A DNA stretch of 64,000 nt from Molossus alvarezi (Eukaryota > Chordata > Mammalia > Chiroptera > Molossidae): the NCBI GenBank assembly GCA_037176705.1, contig CM073887.1, positions 84,640,348 to 84,704,347 on the forward strand, given 5' to 3'. How positions within the stretch are numbered: the first letter of the stretch is position 1; the number at the start of each line of letters is the position of its first letter. The position numbers were made by a program, and so were the translations under genes. The notes beneath the pieces are model-generated. The model was not told where the DNA came from, ran no database searches, and was given only the letters and a program-made list of their open reading frames with translations. This document shows, piece by piece, positions 35,246 to 49,302 of this stretch.

Positions 35246-35639
35246 GAGACTGAGCAGATAACATTTTAGTTTACACTTAGGATGCATGTTAAAACATGAA
35301 GGCCTCACATCTTCGGATAAGCAACAGGGAAGACCCTGAAGGTAACAAGAATCGTAACTCACTGGAATGAGCTCTTTGCACAGGGCAGTGGGGAAAAGGC
35401 AAAGAATTGAGGCTCAAATTTCCTCTCAGAAATGAAAATATATGCAAAAACACCTTAGGAGGAGAGTTCCCTTAGTCCAGAATTTGTTAGATCAAAAGTG
35501 ACTTCTCCAGTTACTCCTTTGCAAGGACACATGGGTCTGTTCTGGCAGAAATGACACTCCCTAATAAACTGAGTTATTACTGCAAGAAAACAGTCCTTCA
35601 AAACACACTCCCAAGGAGGAGGAAAATCTCTGTAATGGG

Positions 35640-35815
35640 TGCTTCATGCACATTTCTTCGATTTAATCTATAAACCTATGCTGAGGAAGATAGCGTTACC
35701 TTCATGGAAATTAAAGCTCAAGGACACTAAAGAACTTTCCTGAGGTCACAAAGCTGACAAATGACAGAGCTCAAGCTTGAACCCAGATCTGTGCTCTACT
35801 ACACCACCCTGCCAG
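35640..35815 (-). repeat. MIR SINE fragment
   Basis: Antisense MIR: TTTCCTGAGGTCACAAAGCT, CAAGCTTGAACCCAGATCTG. Confidence 0.7.
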
Positions 35816-36350
35816 AGTCGCTGTTCTTCACAGGAATCACTCCGGGTCTCCTTTAAGTCTGTGCTTCTTTGATTCTCCCTTGCTTCTTGGCAATTCAATG
35901 CCGTTCCCTTCCCAATGTTTTGCAACCATTTCTTCACATACAAAAAACATCTACCACCTCTTTCCTAGACAGAAAGACCCACAACTTATGAAATTTTGTT
36001 ATAAAACATTTAATGTTAACCTACAATACAATGTAAACTTTTATGAAAAAAATTTAAAGGACACTAGATTTCTTCAGTAAATTACATGTAACTATTCAGG
36101 AGCAGTCCAAGTTGGGGCACTGCATCCTCTGTGGATGGATTTCCTGTCGCTGCGTTCCTCACAAGCCCTGAAAAGACCGGTTGTGAAGTGGAGCTTCTTG
36201 TTCAAGCACCAGAAATACTCCCTCGATTCTGCATTCTGGGGATTAGCACCCCTTCCCATTGTCATTTTCTGAAATTCTTTCCTTGGCCTTGGCACCATTA
36301 GCAATTTTCATAACTGCTCAGTTGAAGATTTCCTAGGTTCCTTTTAGCTT

Positions 36351-36362
36351 TTTATTTTTATT
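36351..36362 (-). terminator. Candidate FAF2 poly(A) signals (two overlapping AATAAA)
   Basis: TTTATTTTTATT on + is AATAAAAATAAA on the gene strand, about 2.66 kb past the stop. ATTAAA at 36009-36014 is a more distal alternative. Confidence 0.4.
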
Positions 36363-38929
36363 TTTAAAAGAGATAAATATTCTCCCCTGGCCATCTCTCA
36401 TCCAAACATAGTGGAGGCAAGCAGGGGAAAGAAATATTTGCTGCAGGAAATTCTGCAGAAGTAGAAGAAAACACTAGAAGGGCCCCCACTGAGGTTGCAG
36501 AAATTCAACTAAATCCAACTGGGTGTCTTTGCTTGATCATTCCCCATGGTCATGCAGCTGTATCTACAACTTCAGTCTTGGGAGTGCAGAAGGAAACTTG
36601 AAACAAGTGTTTTCGCTTAGTTGATGACTTGCCATTTGGAAACAAGAGCTCTTATTACCCATAGGTGATTTGAAATCAGAGCAAACGCTTGCAGATCACC
36701 GGCTTCTCAATGTTTTCTCCCTTGCAGGTCCCACTGCGTTCCCAGAGGTCCTTGGGAGTAACACACAGATTGCACTGCGTTGACAAAGTGTGGATCTTTC
36801 AGGGAGGAAAGGAGATGGCACCTAGCAGTAGCTTAAGGTCAGCATGGAGACAGGAATAGGTCTAGGCTATTTCAACCTGGACTAGGAAAGGAGCATATGC
36901 TTCAGAATCCTCTGGAAACCTAAAGGCAGAGGCTGTCCCAAGAGTTGTACCGACAAAAACAGAAACTTTTTAATATTCTGGCATTTGACCTCCTTCATTG
37001 AACAAGTTATCAAAAGGCAAGAGGCATAAAGTGCACATTGTAGAATAAGCTGCAGACTGAATTATTAAGGAAAAAAATTTACAACTTCCCAAAGAGGTAT
37101 GGTCAAGATGGCACACCCAGCCTCACCAGTTCCTGCATCCCTTCCTGTGCGCTGCCAGGGAAACACTGAACTCATCAGGGAGGGAGGCTCCTAGTGGAAA
37201 AGTTCCTCTTTGCATAGTTGTCAGCAGGGAGATTTCACACAAGGTTGAGAGGAGAACACGATTTATCCTCATGTTCACTCTAGGTACATTTTATGATGAT
37301 AAAAAGCGATTTCCTGCTCATATGGCCTTGGGACAATAGGAAATAAAGTGGAATAATAGGCAGCCAGAAGCAGAATTAAATTTTCTAGAGATGGTGTTCT
37401 AAACACCCATGCCAAGGCCACTGGAAAAGTCTTAGTTTCCCTAGGTGGTATCCATGAGGCTCCTCACCCTGCCTCTGGGGTGCACTCCAACCACGGAGGC
37501 TGCAGAGAATGGTAGCCAAGTTCCTGCTACCTAAGAGTGGTCCTCCGGTTTTAGTTAAGCAACAGAGCAAGTCTTTGGAGACTAGAATCCAGCAAGTTAT
37601 GCTTTATCTTGATATGGACCCCTTGGTCTCACAGCATGCCAGAACTACCGTGACTTCAGTCGGCTGCAATGTTACGAGGGCACCAGTCTAGCCACAGAAC
37701 ACTTTGGAATACTTGTCAGCTTTATGCTGGCATCTGTTAATACATGGCCTGACCCATGTACCCATTACTATAAACTCAACCACAGACAAGACACCCAGAG
37801 GTTAGAAAACCCTGTTACTTCAACACAGCAATAAAGGAAGAGAATAAAAACTGCCTCCAGCAGGTGGCTACATCAGAAACTGAAACTTGCCTTCTAATAG
37901 CTGACTCAGCCTGGGAGTTCTGCCTTGACTCCTCTCAAGGCCTCTATTCTTTCTACCCTTAAAAGACCACCACCACCACCACCAACACATGCCCACTGAG
38001 ACAGGCAGGGTACTCTCCCATGGCCCTGCTAGCCTTTGGAAAGGCACCAAGCTTGGCAATTCAGGAAAGCTCAGGGCTGGGCAGGAACAGCATGCACACA
38101 TCAGAAGAGGAATGAAGAGCTGCTATCCTTTGGTTCAGACCCTGGAATAACCACATGGTACAGATTCCAAGGAAAAGCTGCAGTATGTGTGCAGGTGAGT
38201 ATACATGGAGTTCACACTGCACACATGGGTGGTATCTGTACACCATAGCCTTTGCAAACCCAGATTTCCACTGCTCCAAGTGGGGTGCATAGGTGACAAG
38301 AAAGGACAGCAAGAGTTGGACCAAAAAGAATGACCTCTCTGGGAACCTGAGAGGGGCGATGGCAGAAATAAGCACAAACCAGCCAGGGGCACCTTTATTA
38401 CCCTCTTGTGGGCTAAGGAACCCAGGGCATGAAATCATGTGATGGGTTTAAGAATTGGCTCTTTATCAAATAATAGGGGGAAAAATACACCTATGTCAGC
38501 CTCATTCCTTTGGTCATTACAAAGCAACAGAAAAAAATTTTTAAAGTTATTCATAAATTGTGGGAAGTTTAAGAAACATCTCTGCTCTGTGCCTTCTCTT
38601 TCCTCTCTTCTCCAGAGGTGGGAGAAACAAGTTCTTAGGAGATGCTGCAGTAGCTGGTTGATGGAGGTTTGTCACTTCTATTTTCCATAAAAGCAAGAAT
38701 GAATGAGAACTAGTGGGAATGTCCCCTTCCCTGCTGGGACAATGGCTGGGCTGGAGGTGAAGAGCCCCCCTCGCTGGAAGGTGTGTGGTGCAAAGGCAGC
38801 AGGGAAGGCAGACTGCCGGCTGGAACGTTCATCACTAACCTCACGCACGCACACAGGTGATGACTCTTGCAGGCAGCATGGTTTCTGATCCTTCCTTAGG
38901 ATGTAGCAGTCTTTAAAAAAAATATTGTA

Positions 38930-38970
38930 TTATAATAATAATAATGTGAATTTTTTTCTTTTTTTTTTTT
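38930..38970. repeat. Simple T-rich/AT-rich tract in FAF2 3' UTR
   Basis: TATTATAATAATAATAATG followed by T-runs, 50-90 bp after the stop on the gene strand. Confidence 0.6.
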
Positions 38971-39017
38971 CCCATTTCTTTTAGGAATTGGGGTGGGAGG
39001 GGAGAGGAAGAAAAGTA

Positions 39018-39200
39018 TCATTCGTCTGTTAGGTCCTGAACAAAGAGAACTTCTGTGTGGCTGAGTCCCGCCTCCTGCAGCGTTGGGGGGTTGGGCCACT
39101 CCTCTGAAGGGATGCAAGGCAGCACCCGCCGGGGAAAGTTAGCTTCGATCTGAAACTTTTCAGGGCTTTCTTTCAAGGAGAATAAGAAGTCGTGGATTAC
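39018..39200 (-). CDS. FAF2: FAF2 exon 11 (terminal, UBX C-terminal half)
   Basis: Sixty codons from VIHDFLFSLKES to VLFVQDLTDE and a TGA stop (39018-39020). Acceptor CTCTACAG on the gene strand. Holds the FPR loop that docks p97. Confidence 0.98.
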   Translation of the reverse strand, partial: VIHDFLFSLKESPEKFQIEANFPRRVLPCIPSEEWPNPPTLQEAGLSHTEVLFVQDLTDE

Positions 39201-42200
39201 CTGTAGAGGTCATATAAAAAATGAAGGATGCTAAGAAAAAGACAAATGTTCACACACCACCATGAAATCCAGTATCCCCCAGTTCTCTCCATGACTTTGA
39301 GACATGAAGTAATCACATTACATTGGAATTCTGCTTCAAGGTCTTGCCATTTCAAAGAGCAAATTGGTAGGGCAACTCTTTTAAAAGATTTATTACACAG
39401 CCCAATGCTAGTCCTACTCTGAATTCATTCACCTGTTTCTTCTTTGACAACTTGTCTGATTATTACTTGGCAATAATCACAGCCCTGGCCGGGTGGCTCA
39501 GTTAGTTGGAATGTCGTCCTGCACACCAAAAAGTTTGCAGGTTCAATTCCCAGTCAGGGCACATACCTAGGTTGCAGGTTCAATCCCTGGTTGGGGCACA
39601 TATGGGAGGCAAGCAATTAGTGTTTCTCTTTCTAAATTCAGTAAAAATGGCCCTGGCCAGTTTTCTCAGTGGTTAGAGCATCAGCCCAAAGGGTTGCAGG
39701 TTCAATCCCTGGCCCCAATCGGGGTTGTGCGGAAGGCAGCCAATCGATTAACCAAAACAACAACAACAACAAATACATAGCCTTGCATGAGGATTAAAAA
39801 AAAATGAATCAGAGTTACAGAAAAGTTGGAAGTTTAGGACACAAAGGGTTTTTTCCTTTGAACCAGTTGAGAGTGAGCTGCCAACCTGATATCCCATCAC
39901 CCTAGAATACTTGTGTATGTCTTACAAACAGGATACTCTCCTCCATAACCATAATACAGCCATCAAATCAAATCCAGTTGAGAACACTGTATTCCATTTA
40001 GTTGTCACATTCCTATCTCCTTTAGCCTGTAGCAAATTCTCAGTCTTTCCTGACCTTGACACTGGGTGTTACTTTGTTATGATCAGATTTCAGTTATACC
40101 TCTTTGGCAAGGGTATTCCAGAAATGCTGCTGCAGTCCATGTGATGTATCCTACTCAGGTGGAGCACATTTCTACTGGTCCTACTACCTATGATACTCAC
40201 TTTGATCACCTGCCAGGCTTCTCCACAAAGTTATTCTTTTTCCCTTTGTAACTAATGTGTATTTTGTGGGGCTGTACTTTTAAACTATGGAGACATTCTG
40301 TTCCTCAAATTTTATTTATTTATATTATATTACTGTAGAGTCGTGATTTCTTATTTTATTCAGTAGGTTATAATATTACAATCATTATTTATTTTAATGT
40401 CCAAATTGTTTCAGATGGAGTCAGAAAAAGCCCATTTAAGCTGGCTTGTGTCTTGCTGACATGTCTCCCTTGTTCTCTGAATAATTATTTGTTTTGGGGC
40501 ACAAGGTGTTCCAGGCTTATCTTGTGTTTCCCCTGCTCCAGTCCTGGAAGCAGCCATTTCTCTAAGGATCCCTGGTTCTTCTTAATGAATAATGGTAAGA
40601 AAAGCCACATTCTAGGTGCTAGGTATGTTCACTGCCATTGGGGTGTTGCTGCTCCCAAGCACTTTCTGTGGAGAAAGCTGGAGAATATATGCACATACTA
40701 CACATCTACATCTATATGCTAGACTGCTATACACATATATTGAAAACCATGCCCAGCCGGTGTGGCTCAGTGGTTGAGCATCGGCCCATGCACCGAGAGA
40801 CTGCCGGTTCGATTCCGGGTCAGGGCACATGCAGGAGGCGGCCAGTCAATGTTCTCTCTCATAGTTTCTACCTCTCACTGAAAATCAATAAAGGGAAAAA
40901 AAAAAACCCCATGAGTTCATCCCCTCTCCTTACCCAGTTCTGGCTTTAACCCACCCTGGGCCACATAAACTCTGACTTCTCAGCAATGGGCTGCCCCCAC
41001 ATGTGGACAGCCTCCTCAATTTGACTGAGATCTTCCACATGGACCTTTCTGTGGGAATGCCCTTCTCACCCTGCTCGGGCTCCGACAAGGCATAGGTAAA
41101 TTATCAACCAGAAGTAAGGCAACACCAGGAAAACTCACATTGCTAAAACTTAAAATGTGAGATACCTATGGAATAGGACATATTCATCTTTTTGTCTCTT
41201 ACTGCCACACACTAAGAACAGGCATACTGGAGGATCCACTCTCTGGCCCTCTTCATCTAGTGTTCTAGCAAAGTGACTAACAAAGACTCTAAGGGATACA
41301 CTGTGAAGGCATTGCTAACCTCTTATAGGGTCGGCCCCAAGATTAGAAACACATCATTCAAACTATCTTGGCTTTGTGAGGGAATCAGTTTCTATTTTTT
41401 TTTATCTCCACCCGAGAACATTTTGCATTTATCTTCAGAGCAGGAGGGAGAGAGGGAGGAAGAGAAAGAGAGAGAAACATTGATGTGAGAGAGACACATC
41501 GAGTGGTTGCCACCCACACAACCCTAACTGGGGCTGGGGACAAACTGCAACCAAGGTATGTGCCCTTAGAGGGAAAGGGACCCGGGCCTCTCTGGTCCGC
41601 AGGCCGATGCTCTAACCGCTGAGCCAAACCGGCCAGGGCCAATTTCTCTGTTTTGTTCCACCTCTCGTAAATTTACTCCCCTCTGTGTGAAGCAGTTCTT
41701 CCTTCATTTGTCTTGATCTTACTTCCTTAGAGCATTAAAGGGCTAAAAATTCCAGGACTTAAGGAGTAAATCCATGATCCTATTATCTAATTATTCATAA
41801 TTTTAACTTTTTATATTTTAGTCTATCAACATCAATCATTTTCAGTTCCTGTCTCTGACTCTTTGCAACCATTAACATTCATTCTCCTTTTCCTTTCTGA
41901 GATGCATCAATTAGACTTGCACCAAGTATTCTTGGTATGAATCCAACTTTGGAATACTATTTTCTTCTCAGTCACTGCTTGAGAATACAGCAGTCCCATT
42001 ATCTGTGGGAATATGTGCCAAGATCCTCTGTGGATGCTTGAAATTGTGAAGAGTACTGAACCCCTATATACATTATATATGCTATTTTTCCTACAGAGGT
42101 ATACCTATGATAAAGTTTAACTTATGAATTACGCACAGTAAGAGATAAACAACAATAATAAAATAGAACAATTATAACAATATACTATAATAAAAGTTAT

Positions 42201-44002
42201 ATGAATGTGGTCTCTCTCTGACAACCAAGATGGGGAGCAGGGAGCATATACAGCATGAGTATGCTGGACAAAGGGATGATGATTCACGTCCTGAGCAGGG
42301 CAGAGCAAAATTTCATCATGCTACTCAGAATGGTAGCCTAAAACTTATAAATTTTTTGTTTCTGAAATTTTCTATTTAATATTTTCGGACCACAATTGAT
42401 CATGGGTAACTGAAAGCACAGATAAAGCAGAGGCGGGGTGGGAGGACTACTGTTCTGAACCTTGGTACAAAACTGGAACTTTTTGTTACCACTGGGCAAT
42501 AGGAAACAGAGTATCTCAAAAGGTCCCCTTTGTTTTGTAATTGAGAGAAAAATGAGTTCTGGGTTGAGTATAATTTGGATTCTCTCGTATACACATCATT
42601 TAAGAGAAAGTCAGCTGGCACTTTTCTGCCTACTCATGGGTCCTAGAGATTATTCTACAGTTTATCCTTTGTGATCTTAGCATTTTACCACCAGCAAGAG
42701 CTGGGTATTATGTGCAACCTATTTCACTGAATAGTCACTCCTCCTTGAGATTATTTATAAAGGGCAGAGCTCACAGGAAGATGACACAAAGTTGGCAAGA
42801 GCATTAAAAAACTATCAATTATTCGGCTGTAGGTTATTAACTATATATAACAAAATAAAGGTTAGCACTGCACTACTTCACCTGGCCTTGTCCCCATTTA
42901 TGACCAAGTATTTCTCAGTTTGGAATTTGTTTTCTGTTTTCTTAAATAACTTTTATTGAGAACCTAAAAGCCTTTAAGCATGAAATAATTAACAAATGGG
43001 TTGCATCCCCTTTGGCTACAAGCCTATTGATTTTCCTGCAAAACCCTCCAGAGAGTAAATTTTGGTTAGGTTTTTCACATACCTAATGAGAGTTTGGGGA
43101 GGAGGAGCTCCAGTATACTACAGCAAAACTGTTAGTGAGTACAGTTACAAGCTACAAGCCACATGCAAACCAGGGGTTAGGAAATATACCAGGAAAAGAA
43201 TATCACTTAGTAACCACCTACTACATGGCAGGTGCTGTGTGAAGCTTGTTCACTTCATCCCAATTTAAAAAATCCAAAGTTAGCCCTGGCCGGTTTTGCT
43301 CAGTGGTTAGAGGATCGACCCACAGACCAGACACCTTGGTTCAGTTCCCACTAAGGGCATGTACCTCGGTTGTAGTTTGCCCCGGCCCCAGTTGGGGTTG
43401 AGTAGGTGGCAACCACTCGATGTGTCTCTCTCACATCAATGTTTCTCTCTCTCTTCCTCTCTCTCTCCCTCCAGCTCCATCTGAGGATGAATGCAGAAAT
43501 GTCCTTGGGTGACGATAGATAAAAAAAAAAAATTCCAAAGCTAGAGATGTGAGTACTTTCCCAATATACGTAAATGAAAGATAAATACAAGGGGGAAGCT
43601 ATTTTGCTTTTTACTCACCAGAATGGCTCATACCCTTTTACTCAGTATTAGCTCTTTGAGTCTTACATTCCCTACTGACTTACAGTAAGCTCCATGAATT
43701 CCAGAACCACATCTCACACATCAGTATAACCCCTAGAGTGCTAAGTACAGTGCCTGACATATCTTCAGTTTAAAGTTATCTGAGGGCAGCCCTGGCCGGT
43801 TTGGCTCAGTGTTTAGAGCATCAGCCCGCAGACCAGAGAGGCCCGGGTTCGGTTCCCGCTAAGGGCACGTACCTCGGCTGCAGTTTGTCCCCGGTCCCGG
43901 TTGGGGTCGTGTGGGTGGCAACCACTCGATGTGTCTCTCTCACATCGATGTTTCTTTCTCTCTTTTCCTCCCTCTCTCCCTCCACTCTATCTGAAGATAA
44001 AT

Positions 44003-44040
<38 letters not shown>

Positions 44041-47000
44041 TCCTCAAGTGAGGATAAAAAAAATAAAATAAAAATAAAAAACTTAAAATAAATAAATAAA
44101 TAAAGTTATCTGAGGGCAGATTACTATTTCTATTTTATATAAGGGCTATCCTGTAAAAAATACTGCAACATGTTCAGTGTTCTCCAGTTAAACAAGGAGA
44201 CATAATAAATGGGCTAGCTCCCTGACCGGTTTTGTTCAGCGATTAGAGTGCTGGCATGTGGACCAATGAGTCGTGGTGGGTTTGATTCTGGTCAAGGGCA
44301 CGTACCTCGGTTGTATAGAAGGCAACCAGTCGATGTGTCTCTCTCTCCCTCCCTGCCTCCCACTTTATCTGAAGATAAATAGAGAAATATTCTCAGATGA
44401 GGATTAAATAAATAAATAAGTGTGCTAGCAAGCCTTACTTGACTCCAGTTCATCCTCATTTCTAGTATGCAATTACCCCTATTTCCAGTGATCAGGAAAA
44501 GGAAAATGACAGAATCTACTGCAATTATAAATTTGGAAAATCAACTCTCAATAGAAACAAACTTCTTTTTTGTTATAAATACCAAAACTATGTTAGCATT
44601 TGACTTACGATGAGACAGGCACAATGCTGAACATTTTACATATAAATTTAATCCTAACAACAATCCTATTAGAGAATGCTTATTATACCTATGTTACAGA
44701 TGAAGAAATTGAGGCTTAGAGATGAAGACAACTGACCAAAGAAACACATCTAATAACCCTGGAAGAATGAGAATTTGATCCTCATTCTGTAAGACTTTAA
44801 TAAAAGTATCCACTTTTAAGTACTTCCTTATGGAATGACAAACACTATTTACCTATGGGTGCAGATTTACAAGGCAGCCCCACAAAGGAGGGTTTCATAG
44901 GGCCTGCATGGGCAGAAAGGGAGAGTGACAACTGCATGAGAAATGCACATGCTTTTCTATTCAGATGTGCGATACAGGGGCTCCTAGGTCAGTGGAGACA
45001 GAGCTTTCTCTACAGAGCAATGGTTATGCTCACCTCAATGAGTCCCTCACCTCAAACACACAGTCTTTTGGGGGACTTCTTGGTAAGGTACCTTATTTTC
45101 TTAGCCGAGTTCAAACATGATAAAAGGAACCCTTAATACTGCTTTGAGTTGGCAGCTAGAACTGAAGGCATCTATAGTCATTCACTGTACTCCCCACCTT
45201 CTCTCTACTTCCCTTCCTCCCTGGTTCATCAGAGCAGCAGATATATCACCAACACTCTAGCAATTCCTTAAAAGCCTCCAAGTCTACAGGCCAGACTACA
45301 TCCACATCACAGAGCTTAGGCAGTCCTTACCGTTAAAGACTGTGAAAAGTGGAATCGTCTCTCTACTCGAGAATCATTGGGTAATTTGAAAATGATCTTG
45401 ACACTTTCAGGGTCATCAGGGGAAGGCTCTGGGGGCAGGCATTCCAACTTCCTTTCCTTTTCCTCCTGTAAATTCTGTAGAAACGAAAAGCAAAGGTAAG
45501 GCTATGGCCACAACAGAGAAATAGAAAATACAATCACCATGTAGGTCTATTGTGCGGTAAAAAAAAATTTAATAACTAACAACACCAGAAAAACTTGGCA
45601 AGAGTCAGAAACAACAGAATTCAAAGCACTATTGCATCACATATACTATTTATTGACTGTATTCACATATTGAGCGGTTCGAATTAAAGGGAATGACTAG
45701 GGGACACTGGCTATAATCAGGTGATAATACATAATGAAACGAGACCATGAATGAAATGCCAAATGAGCCAACAATGGCAAGAATGCTTAAAAATTACTGC
45801 TGTGAATAAATAGCACTGTGAACAGTTTATTACTTATATTTACTTTTCAATGAACAGTGCTGTTCTGCCTTTTACTCACTCTTGTATTTTTTAATTACAG
45901 TCTTTATATATTTAAAAATACTTTTTGTAAAAATGTAGTAAATATAAAAATGGCAAGGAGAATTTAAATCACCCACAATCCCATCATCTCCTAGTATTTT
46001 TCCTTTCACAGTCAAGAAAAGACAGGTTTGGCTTGGCTGGTGTGGCTCAGTTGGCTGGAGCGTCATCCTGTACCAAAAGGTGGCGGGTTGCAATCCCAGT
46101 CAGGGTATGTGTGGCAGGCAACCAGTTGGTGTCTCTCTCTCTCTTTCCTGCCCTTCCTCTCTCTAAAATCAATAAAAAAATAATAATAATGAAAAGATTG
46201 GTTTGGGAGCTGTCAGGAGTAGAGAGACAGGTTCATTACCCTCCGCCGTCTCTCCTCTGCCAGCTTTTGCTGTTTTACTTCCTCCTCCTTCCGCCGCTTC
46301 CGCTCACGCTCTTCACGTTTCTTTCTTTCTTTCTCCTGGTCAGCTCTGAGAGAGGCCAGATAGGCTTCATCCTGTTGCTGCCTCAGCACCTGGGTCTGGT
46401 TTCGTTCTTCCCTACAGACAAGATCAAAAGCACAGGGGGAAAAAAAAGCAATCTCGCCAAGCTCTGGGTTTTCTTATATTAAAATTTTGGGGGGTAAAGA
46501 GGTTGATAATCTTGGCAGAGGACTCTTTCACATGACTATAACGAATTCCAAAGCAAAGCATGGCAGAATCTGAATAAGCCCTCTCTTTTCCCAGTTTAAT
46601 TTGACAGAAATAGAAATGGTAAGTTTTCCCCTCCCCTCTAATTTTATTGTTAAAATCAAACTATCCCTTTTCCAAATTCTAACAAAAGTAACACAGTATT
46701 ATTGTTATAAAGTGATCATCAGAGCATATTTTACAGGTAAATAACCCTTTAGGGTACTACATTTTTGTATATGTTGCTTTCATAAAACCAAAAAAATCAC
46801 ATACATACATCTTAGAAGATTTGAAAAACATCTTGTTAGAAACATCTTCAGAGTTTTATTAAACAAAGAGAAAACACTGTAACATTTTGGTGTATTTCCT
46901 ATTTTCTCTCCAAGAAATTATGTTTGTACATAGGAGTGTGAGTGTGTCTATATAATTAAAAGAAAATATAACAGAGAGACTTCCACACAAGATGGCGACG

Positions 47001-49266
47001 TAAGTTAACACAATACTCGCCTCCGCCCACAACCACATCAAAATTACAACTAAATTACAGAACAAACATCCTTCAAAACTAACTAACATGGAGCTGAATG
47101 GAAGTCCTACAACTATGAAATTAAAGAAGAAGCCACATGGAGACTGGTAAGAGCAGGGCAGGGACGCGGACAGGCTGGTCCCACACCCACATGTGGCAGA
47201 TAAATTTCAGGAGATGCCTCAGCTGGGAAGGTCCTGCCTGAGGAGTGAGGGATCCCTGTACCACACACACCAGGTCACCCAGTTCAGGGTTCCAGTGTCA
47301 GGAAGAGAAGTCCCCATAACTTCTGGCTGTTAAAAACCTGCGGGAGCCCTGGCCGGTTTGGTTCAGAGGTTAGAGCGTCGGTCTGAGGTCTGGAGAGATC
47401 CTGGTTCGGTTCCCGCTAAGGGCATGAACCTCGGTTGCAGTTTGTCCCGGCCTTGGTTGGGTCATGTGGGTGGCAACCACTCAATATGTCCCTTTCATGT
47501 CGATGTTTCTCTCTCTTTCTCCCTCCCAATCTATCTGAAAACAAAGTATCAAAAAATGTCCTCGGGTGAGGATAAAAAAAAAAAAAACCTGGGGGAACTG
47601 AGGGTGAGGGAGGCAGAGGCTGCTGGAACCCCAGGCAGTTCCTCCTAAAGGGCCTGCTCCCTCCAGGCTCCAGTGTGCAGGAGGCAGCTTGAAAGGCACC
47701 TGAGACATACAGGGAAGAACTGAGTTGTTTGGCATTGGGATGAGAGCTGGAGAGGCAGCTTTCTCTGGGACAGACGTGCTGGCAGAGGCCTCTGTTCCTC
47801 TGGTGAGCCCTTCCCCCACGAGGCCCACCAAGAGGCTCGCAGACAAGTGCCATATCTGGGACTCCAGCAACATGACTTACACTGTTTGCCCCACCCTGGT
47901 GATTTCCTGAGGCCCTGCCCCACCCAAGCTGTTTCTAGTGGCTTTACCATAGGATTGGCCTGTCTTGGCTCCTGCTTCAGATTTTCTTAAATTCTCTCAA
48001 ACAAGCACCATCTGGCCTCAGTGAGCCCCATACCTCTCTCTAAGTAGCCCTAGGCACTAAAAGCAGCCAGCCTCGGTTCACAGCTTGGCTTAACCTGGGC
48101 ACCTCCCAGCCCAGCACAAACAGCAGCCTTCAGCAGATCACTCTGTAGCTTATGCCAGGTGGCCCTGGACAGAACACCAGGCAGTGGCTGACCTTGCCCC
48201 AGAGCCAGCACACCCAGTGGACAGCCTCAGATCACATCGAAGCACCAACACCCTACCACCTCCACAAGTGACACACTCAATGAGTGGACTCAGTGGGTAC
48301 CAGAGCCCTGATGAAGTAAATCTTGCTCTGTGTGGTGGGCCCTTGTGCAGCTGATCCTCCAAGGTAGTCAGAGGCCAGTGGTCAGTGGGCACAGCCAGTC
48401 CTTGCAGCTGATCAGCCTGAGTAAATCCCTCCCACTGATGTGCCAACAGCAATCAAGACTCAATTACAACAGAAGGGTGGATGGTCCACATGAGGGGTGT
48501 GTCTTGAGTGCCCACCTGGGGTGACCGGGAGGCTTTGCACCTGGACCCTACAAGACACCTACTACAATAGGCCACCCTGGGAAGCCTAGGAGACATAGCA
48601 ACTCTACCTAATACATAGAAACAAACACAGAGAGGCAGCCAAAATGAGGACACAACGAAACATGTCCCAGATGAAAAAACAGAACAAAACTACAAGAAAA
48701 GAACTAAACGAAATGGACATAAGCAATCTAACAGATGCAGCATTCAAAACACTGTTATAAGGATGCTCAACGAGTCCAGCCAGTGTGGCTCAGTGGCTGA
48801 CTATTGACCCATGCACCAGGAGGTCACCGGTTTGATTTCCAGTCAGGGCACATGCCCAGGCTGTGGGTCCGATCCCCAGTGGGGGGCATGCAGGAGTAGG
48901 CCAATCAATGTTCTTTCTCATCAATGTTTCTATCTCTCTCTCCCTCTCCTTTCCTTTCCCTAAATAAACCAATTAAAAAAATTAAGAAAAAAACATTTTA
49001 AAAAAAAAGGATGCTCAATGAATTTTGTGAGGACCTCAAGAGCATAAAAAGGACCAGTTAGAAATGAAGGATATACTAACTAAAATAAAAAATAATTTAC
49101 AGGGAATCTGCCCTGGCCGGTTGAGCTCAGCGGTTAGAGCGTCAGCCTGCGGTCCAGAGAGACCCGGGTTCGGTTCCCGCTAAGGGCACATACCTTGGTT
49201 GCAGTTTGTCCCCAGCCCTGGTTGGCCGTGCGGTGGCAGCCACTTGATGTGTCCCTTTCACGTCGA

Positions 49267-49302
<36 letters not shown>

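Larger units (their letters stand above)
35990..39017 (-). other. FAF2: FAF2 3' untranslated region (inferred extent)
   Basis: The 3 kb downstream of the FAF2 stop contain no SINEs, unlike all neighbouring DNA. This suits a constrained 3' UTR and agrees with the roughly 3-kb UTR known for the gene. Candidate signals on the - strand are AATAAA at 36351-36356 and 36357-36362 and ATTAAA at 36009-36014. A (CCA)n tract lies at 37967-37986. Confidence 0.5.
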
